A stretch of 11,131 nucleotides of DNA, taken from contig JAKLHL010000038.1 in NCBI GenBank assembly GCA_022710165.1, forward strand, positions 1 to 11,131, in the 5' to 3' direction. This document shows, in pieces, positions 7,301 through 11,131 of the stretch. The stretch is from Bdellovibrionales bacterium (lineage in GTDB: Bacteria; Bdellovibrionota; JAFGOL01). A model generated the notes under the pieces. That model had not been told where the DNA came from. It was given only the letters and a program-made list of their open reading frames with translations, and searched no databases. The position numbers were made by a program, and so were the translations under genes. Within the stretch, counting starts at the first letter, position 1, and each line of letters starts with the position of its first letter.

Positions 7301-8385
7301 AACGACATATAAAGATCACGATACAGAGGGGCTATTTCCTCCCAGCTGAAAAGGGCGGAATTAGCCCTTCCTTTTTTTATCAGTGATTCGCTGGTCTTTT
7401 TGTCGAGTATGGAGCTGATAGCCTCTTTTATGTCTTCCTCATTTAGAGGATCAAAGTATAGGATGGTGTCCTCACATACGGACCTGTGAGCCTCTATGCC
7501 GGATGCAATAACAGGAGTCCCAAGTGCTTGGGCCTCTATTATCGTCTCTGGGAAATCATTTATATAAGAAGGTTCACAAACGGCCATGCTGTTCTGCATT
7601 ATTTTCCAAAGGTCCTGTTTTGGCAGATAACCTGTAAAGACTATCCTTTCTCCGCAAAGCTGTGATGAGAACTTTTTCAATTTTTTCAGATAGTCCTTAT
7701 CCTTGGCGTCGCCAGTTATAAAAAGTTTAACATCCTTTGACGTAACTGCAGAAAAGGCCCTCATTAACCTTTCCAGGTTCTTATACCTTTCTATCCTTCC
7801 GGCGAAGACAAGATATTTGTCTGGAAGTTTGATATCGACCTTGTGGTCCTTGTCCAATTTTACCCCGACAGCCCTTGGTATGATCCTTATCCTTTCATTG
7901 TTAACGAAAAGTTTTGATTCCAGTTCATTGGCCATGTATCTGCTGTGAGCTATGACCACGTCACATCTTGAAACATCCTTTATAGAGGTGAAAAGCCTTT
8001 CCTGATCGTTGAACAGGTGTGGAGCGGTGTATTTCTTTATTGATATTGGCTCGAATATCCTCTTTACGTCCCTCGTTGTCTTTATAGAAGGACAGGCAAA
8101 ACAGTGAACTATGCTTCCGTCGCTAAAAGCCCTCAAAGGTACTTTCAGATACCGGTATATCATACTGCTGATTATCTTGGGTGTTCTTCCTCTGGCCACC
8201 TTGTCATGTTCAAGGTCGAATTCCCTCTGCAGTTTCCTTGCGGTAACGTTCGGGCTAAAGATCATTACCTTGAACTTTTCATCAGAGCCGTACTTTGAAG
8301 TGACCTCGTAGGCGAGGTCCTTTATGTACCCATATTCTGAGTATAGTTTGGGGTCTATCCGGTCAGCAATGTAATATAGGTTCAT
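7297..8385 (-). CDS. Glycosyltransferase, GT-B fold, GT4-like
   Basis: Predicted nucleotide-sugar-dependent glycosyltransferase of 362 residues; donor and acceptor unknown. The C-terminal donor domain is clear: YLVFAGRIERYKNLERLM (191-208) with R197 and K202 at the phosphate-binding positions, FITGD at 222-226, IVFTGYLPKQDLW at 248-260, and EPSYINDFPETIIEAQALG (271-289) leading to TPVIAS. In the E-x7-E motif the first Glu is replaced by Asn (N276, next to D277) while E284 is kept, as happens in some GT4 subfamilies. The N-terminal half is divergent and has HSRYMANEL near 147-155. The chosen start gives MNLYYIADRI, a typical GT4 opening strand; longer in-frame starts would run into the divergent rnhB and add 116 residues unlike the family. 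An ATG six codons upstream (8403) is also possible. No clear Shine-Dalgarno precedes either. It is only distantly like the glycosyltransferase at 3551-4657. Confidence 0.87.
   Translation of the reverse strand: MNLYYIADRIDPKLYSEYGYIKDLAYEVTSKYGSDEKFKVMIFSPNVTARKLQREFDLEHDKVARGRTPKIISSMIYRYLKVPLRAFSDGSIVHCFACPSIKTTRDVKRIFEPISIKKYTAPHLFNDQERLFTSIKDVSRCDVVIAHSRYMANELESKLFVNNERIRIIPRAVGVKLDKDHKVDIKLPDKYLVFAGRIERYKNLERLMRAFSAVTSKDVKLFITGDAKDKDYLKKLKKFSSQLCGERIVFTGYLPKQDLWKIMQNSMAVCEPSYINDFPETIIEAQALGTPVIASGIEAHRSVCEDTILYFDPLNEEDIKEAISSILDKKTSESLIKKGRANSALFSWEEIAPLYRDLYMSF
7351..7378 (+). terminator. Intrinsic terminator for fusA, inside the convergent gene
   Basis: AAGGGC (7351-7356) and GCCCTT (7364-7369) form a 6-bp stem around a 7-nt loop, followed by CC and a run of seven T (7372-7378). 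It lies 50 nt after the fusA stop. On the opposite strand the same bases encode glycosyltransferase residues IKKGRANSALF. Read in that direction only four T follow the hairpin, so it should stop fusA transcripts much better than glycosyltransferase transcripts. Confidence 0.75.
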
Positions 8386-8443
8386 GGTCTTTTTATAGCA
8401 CATTCTTAATGACAATGAACTTAAATTGCAATAATTTTTAAGT
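8386..8443. promoter_or_regulatory. Divergent promoter region between the glycosyltransferase and rnhB
   Basis: These 58 nt separate two divergent starts and must hold both promoters unless transcripts arise inside the genes. The stretch is AT-rich (TTAAATTGCAATAATTTTTA near 8421-8440). On the minus strand a TATAAA (plus 8392-8397) sits 6 nt from the glycosyltransferase ATG, too close for a normal -10 element of a leadered transcript unless the true start is elsewhere. On the plus strand only TAATTTTTAAG precedes rnhB. I see no Shine-Dalgarno on either side and no confident -35/-10 pair. Confidence 0.35.
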
Positions 8444-9067
8444 ATGCAAACTGATGGACTTTTGATGGGCATAGACGAGGCTGGCAGGGGACCGGTTCTA
8501 GGGCCTCTTGTTGCCGCCGGTGTGGTGCTAAGCCCGCTGGTCTGCGAGATGATAAAGAAAATAGGCATAAAGGATTCAAAAAAACTAAGTCCAAAACTAA
8601 GGAGCATGTTCTTTGACCTTATAGAGCATGAAGCTGAATGGTACAGCATAGTGGTGTCCTGGCCTGATACGATAGACGAGTACGTTTTAAAGGGAGGGCT
8701 TAACGACCTGGAGTGCAGGATGTTCTCGTCCATAATCAGTTCCTATGGCAGTAACGTTGATGTTTATGTGGATTCGCCTTTAAAGCCTGATGTTTTTAGT
8801 GCACAGCTTAAGAGGCAAACCTCTTATATGGGAAGGATAAACTGCAGTTTCAAGGCCGATGATATATATCCTGTGGTCTCTTGTGCGAGCGTCCTTGCAA
8901 AGGTCGTAAGGGATAGTATCATAGAGGGGCTAAAGGCGGAGTACGGTGATTTTGGTAGCGGATATCCGTCAGATAAAAAGACCATTGAATATTTATCGTC
9001 GACAAAAGAACTCCCTTTCTTTGCGAGGAAGTCCTGGAAGACGCTAAAGCAGCTGGAGCTTTTATGA
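8444..9067 (+). CDS. rnhB: Ribonuclease HII, archaeal sequence type
   Basis: Cuts the RNA strand of RNA-DNA hybrids and starts removal of single ribonucleotides built into DNA. The 207 residues form one catalytic domain. The metal-binding acidic set is complete: D11 and E12 in GIDEAGRGPVLGPL, D110 in VYVDSP and D139 in FKADDIYPVVS. The GxKDSKKLSPK motif is at 41-51. The middle motif (KADDIYPVVSCASVLAKVVRD), EYGDFGSGYPSD and the late RKSWKTLK all match archaeal RNase HII such as the Thermococcus enzyme, whereas bacterial proteins normally read GRGPLAGPV and have a different centre. The ATG at 8444 has no clear Shine-Dalgarno; an in-frame ATG at 8465 would still leave D11/E12 but would trim the start to MGIDEAG. 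It is the first gene of a unit with the NuoE- and NuoF-like genes, and its TGA overlaps the next ATG. Confidence 0.93.
   Translation: MQTDGLLMGIDEAGRGPVLGPLVAAGVVLSPLVCEMIKKIGIKDSKKLSPKLRSMFFDLIEHEAEWYSIVVSWPDTIDEYVLKGGLNDLECRMFSSIISSYGSNVDVYVDSPLKPDVFSAQLKRQTSYMGRINCSFKADDIYPVVSCASVLAKVVRDSIIEGLKAEYGDFGSGYPSDKKTIEYLSSTKELPFFARKSWKTLKQLELL
9055..9058 (+). promoter_or_regulatory. Shine-Dalgarno for the NuoE-like gene
   Basis: GGAG lies 5 nt before the ATG at 9064, within the last codons of rnhB (Leu-Glu-Leu-Leu). It supports the overlapping ATGA start instead of a later one. Confidence 0.65.
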
Positions 9068-9489
9068 AAGATGTAGATAAATACGGCGGACTTATAAAAC
9101 AGCTGCAGGATGCACAGGTAAAGCACGGCTATGTCAGCCATGAGGCCATTGGATCTATATCCAAAGAGTTTGGTCTTCCTGTTTCTGAGATCTACGGTGT
9201 CGTAACTTTCTATTCCCAGTTCAGGCTTAGGCCTTTGGGAAGGCACACTATAAAACTTTGCAGGGGAACTGCCTGCCATGTTGCAGGGTCTTTGGACCTT
9301 GCCTCTGATGTGAGAAGACTTTTAGGCTTGAGCGAAGGCGAGGATACTACCAAGGATTTGAGATTCACGCTGGAAGAGGTGGCCTGTCTTGGTTGCTGTT
9401 CGCTGGCCCCGGCGGTGATGGTGGATAAGGATGTACACGGAAAGATCACAGTGCAAAAACTTGCAAAGTTACTAGAGGAATATAGATGA
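9064..9489 (+). CDS. nuoE: NuoE-like NADH dehydrogenase/hydrogenase [2Fe-2S] subunit
   Basis: Small electron-transfer subunit that partners the NuoF-like flavoprotein in complex I, in multimeric [FeFe] hydrogenases (HydC), in NAD-dependent formate dehydrogenases and in HoxE-type complexes. The 141 residues match the 24-kDa family: a helical N-terminus (about 1-60, with VSEIYGVVTFYSQF at 40-53) and a thioredoxin-like [2Fe-2S] domain. Its four ligands are C66 and C71 (CRGTAC) and C108 and C112 (CLGCC); C111 is an extra cysteine. The start overlaps the rnhB stop as ATGA, and the stop overlaps the next start in the same way, so the three genes are probably translated in a coupled manner. Which complex it belongs to cannot be settled without the downstream catalytic subunit. 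Confidence 0.92.
   Translation: MKDVDKYGGLIKQLQDAQVKHGYVSHEAIGSISKEFGLPVSEIYGVVTFYSQFRLRPLGRHTIKLCRGTACHVAGSLDLASDVRRLLGLSEGEDTTKDLRFTLEEVACLGCCSLAPAVMVDKDVHGKITVQKLAKLLEEYR
9475..9479 (+). promoter_or_regulatory. Shine-Dalgarno for the NuoF-like gene
   Basis: GAGGA lies 6 nt before the ATG at 9486, inside the Leu-Glu-Glu codons at the end of the NuoE-like gene. It supports the ATGA overlap as the real start of the NuoF-like gene. Confidence 0.65.
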
Positions 9490-11131
9490 GCTCAACTCGT
9501 ATAATAGTCAATATGGGTACCTGTGGGATATCTTCCGGCTCTCAAAGGGTCTTAAGCTCTTTGTCAGGTATTGACGGTGTCAAGGTAAGCCAGAGCGGAT
9601 GCATAGGTCTTTGTGCTCTAGAACCTACCGTTTTTGTAGGAGCTGGGGACCACATTACTGCCCTGTCGTTCGTCACTGAAAGTTTGGAGGACAGAGCAAG
9701 TATCAAAAAACTTTGTGCTTCTGGTGCTATAGACGATAACTTAAAGGACAGGGTTATTTACGACGGTGAAAGGTCTGGACTTTTTGACTCTTTGTTCAAG
9801 GGGCAAAAAAGGGTAGTGCTTAGGAACGCAGGCTGGATAGACCCGATGGACGTACAGGATTATCAGAGTGTGGGCGGATATTCCTTGCTGGAAAAATGCA
9901 AAAAAGGCGAACTAAGACCTGAAAGGATACTTGATATCGTCGAGTCAAGCGGGCTCAGAGGACGAGGCGGCGCAGGTTTTTTGACCTCCAGGAAATGGCG
10001 CATGCTTTCAGAGAAAAGATCGGAGCAAAAGTATGTCATATGTAACGGCGATGAGGGCGACCCCGGGGCTTTCATGGACAGGTCTGTCCTTGAGGGTGAT
10101 CCTCACAGCGTTATAGAGGGACTGCAGCTGGCCGCCTTCACGACAGGGGCCACTAAGTGCTTTATATACGTAAGGGCTGAATATCCGTTAGCGGTCAAGA
10201 CATTGAGCAAGGCCATAAAAGATGCAAGTGACGAGGGCCTTTTGCTGGTGCCTGTAGAAGTGCGTGAGGGTGCCGGCGCTTTTGTCTGCGGAGAAGAGAC
10301 GGCCTTAATAGCGTCTATAGAAGGTAAAAGGGGCATGCCAAGGTTCAGGCCTCCTTACCCTGTGGAACAGGGGCTTTGGGGCAGACCTACTATAATAAAC
10401 AACGTCGAGACCCTTGCTGCAATACCATGGATAGTATCCAACCCAGGTGAATATGAAAAAGTGGGCCATGAAAAGAGCAGGGGCACAAAGTTATTTGCCC
10501 TTGCAGGAAAAGTAAAAAGAGGAGGACTTGTAGAAGTCCCGTTCGGTATAAGTTTAAGGGATCTCATCTTTGATGTAGGCAGGGGTATGCAGAGCGAGAG
10601 GCCTTTTAAGGCGGTGCAGATAGGCGGCCCAAGCGGAGGATGTCTTCCTGCCTCTATGCTTGATATGCCCGTTGATTATGAAAGGCTTAAAGAGAGCGGG
10701 GCTATAGTTGGTTCAGGCGGGCTTGTGGTCATGGACCAGGGCTCATGCATGGTGGACATAGCAAGGTTCTTTCTTTCTTTTACGACGAACGAATCCTGCG
10801 GCAAGTGTACTTTTTGCAGGGTCGGGACAAGACGCATGCTGGACCTTCTGGAGAACATAGTTGAAGGAAAGGCAGAGCTAAAGGATATAGACGAGCTTCT
10901 TGAGCTTGGCGATGCGGTCTCTAAGCTTTCTCTTTGCGGTCTAGGGCAGACAGCCCCTAATCCTGTCATCACGACCATAAAATATTTCAGAGACGAGTAC
11001 CAGGACCATATTGAGCATAAAAGATGTGTGCCTGGAGTATGTCCGTCGCTGCTAAACTATTCGATAGTTCCAGAGAACTGTGTCGGGTGCATGCTCTGCA
11101 AACGCGCCTGTCCGGTAAATGCGATCTCGGA
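9486..11131 (+). CDS. nuoF: NuoF/HydB-like NAD(H)-binding flavoprotein subunit, cut by window end
   Basis: Carries FMN and the NAD(H) site and passes electrons to iron-sulfur centres. 548 residues are visible; the end lies beyond the window. Order: a thioredoxin-like [2Fe-2S] domain (about 3-75) with only three cysteines at the cluster positions (C13, C39, C43); the FMN/NAD core with GLRGRGGAGF (156-165), CNGDEGDPGAFMDRSVLEGD (186-205), CGEETALIASIEGKRGMPR (268-286) and INNVETLAAIPW (304-315); the N3-type [4Fe-4S] site C438, C441, C444 and C484; then a C-terminal 2x[4Fe-4S] ferredoxin domain starting with C532, C535, C538 and C542. Having both the N-terminal and the C-terminal iron-sulfur domains is typical of HydB/HndC subunits of NAD-linked hydrogenases and of some formate dehydrogenases, and unlike the shorter NuoF of E. 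coli complex I. The catalytic subunit is expected just to the right. Confidence 0.93.
   Translation, partial: MSSTRIIVNMGTCGISSGSQRVLSSLSGIDGVKVSQSGCIGLCALEPTVFVGAGDHITALSFVTESLEDRASIKKLCASGAIDDNLKDRVIYDGERSGLFDSLFKGQKRVVLRNAGWIDPMDVQDYQSVGGYSLLEKCKKGELRPERILDIVESSGLRGRGGAGFLTSRKWRMLSEKRSEQKYVICNGDEGDPGAFMDRSVLEGDPHSVIEGLQLAAFTTGATKCFIYVRAEYPLAVKTLSKAIKDASDEGLLLVPVEVREGAGAFVCGEETALIASIEGKRGMPRFRPPYPVEQGLWGRPTIINNVETLAAIPWIVSNPGEYEKVGHEKSRGTKLFALAGKVKRGGLVEVPFGISLRDLIFDVGRGMQSERPFKAVQIGGPSGGCLPASMLDMPVDYERLKESGAIVGSGGLVVMDQGSCMVDIARFFLSFTTNESCGKCTFCRVGTRRMLDLLENIVEGKAELKDIDELLELGDAVSKLSLCGLGQTAPNPVITTIKYFRDEYQDHIEHKRCVPGVCPSLLNYSIVPENCVGCMLCKRACPVNAIS

Noticed and set aside
3551..8385. The two glycosyltransferases as a recent duplication
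   Set aside because: Apart from general GT4 motifs they differ throughout, including in the E-x7-E region and the N-terminal halves, so they are separate subfamilies.
8386..8733. Possible N-terminal extension of the minus-strand glycosyltransferase to an ATG at 8733
   Set aside because: It would overlap the conserved 5' part of rnhB and add 116 residues without family resemblance. The GT4-like protein begins naturally at 8385.
8824..9279. Open frame of 151 codons on the minus strand across the rnhB/nuoE junction
   Set aside because: It lies opposite two well-recognised conserved genes and has no recognisable motif.

Overview
The window is about 11 kb of dense coding DNA with seven genes and almost no spacer sequence. 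The content is bacterial. There is a canonical bacterial elongation factor G (P-loop with AHIDAGKTT, not the archaeal AHIDHGKTT form), NADH-dehydrogenase/hydrogenase flavoprotein subunits, two GT-B glycosyltransferases and a hotdog thioesterase. Codon choice leans to ATA (Ile), AGG (Arg) and CTT (Leu). The abundance of iron-sulfur flavoproteins suggests an anaerobe that ferments amino acids or cycles H2 or formate. I cannot assign a phylum. One gene, RNase HII, is of the archaeal sequence type, and several starts lack a clear Shine-Dalgarno, so the host may belong to a deep-branching or poorly sampled lineage.

Layout. (1) Positions 30-5116, + strand: a tight unit of three genes with 2 nt and 0 nt between them. 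The first is a 1172-residue iron-sulfur/flavin oxidoreductase that joins in one chain the parts which opine oxidases, dye-linked proline dehydrogenases and HCN synthases split over two to four subunits. A family-4 type glycosyltransferase and a PaaI-like thioesterase follow. (2) Positions 5117-7300, + strand: an 87-nt spacer with a weak promoter candidate and a good Shine-Dalgarno, then fusA (EF-G), away from any visible rpsL/rpsG/tuf cluster. (3) Positions 7297-8385, - strand: a second glycosyltransferase, convergent with fusA. The two genes share the palindrome CTAG as their stop codons, and each appears to carry the other's intrinsic terminator inside its 3' coding end. (4) Positions 8444-11131, + strand: a 58-nt divergent spacer, then rnhB (archaeal-type RNase HII), a NuoE-like and a NuoF-like subunit. 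Each junction is a 4-nt ATGA overlap, so translation is probably coupled. The NuoF-like gene runs off the right edge within its C-terminal ferredoxin domain.

How the genes may work together: the fused oxidoreductase would oxidise a small amine or amino acid through its C-terminal flavin domain and pass electrons along its internal iron-sulfur centres. The NuoE/NuoF pair is the NAD(H)-handling half of a larger complex, such as a multimeric hydrogenase, an NAD-dependent formate dehydrogenase or complex I, whose catalytic subunit should lie just beyond the right edge. A link between these two redox systems is inference only. No RNA genes, CRISPR arrays, insertion sequences or phage genes were seen. 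No non-coding stretch is longer than about 90 nt.
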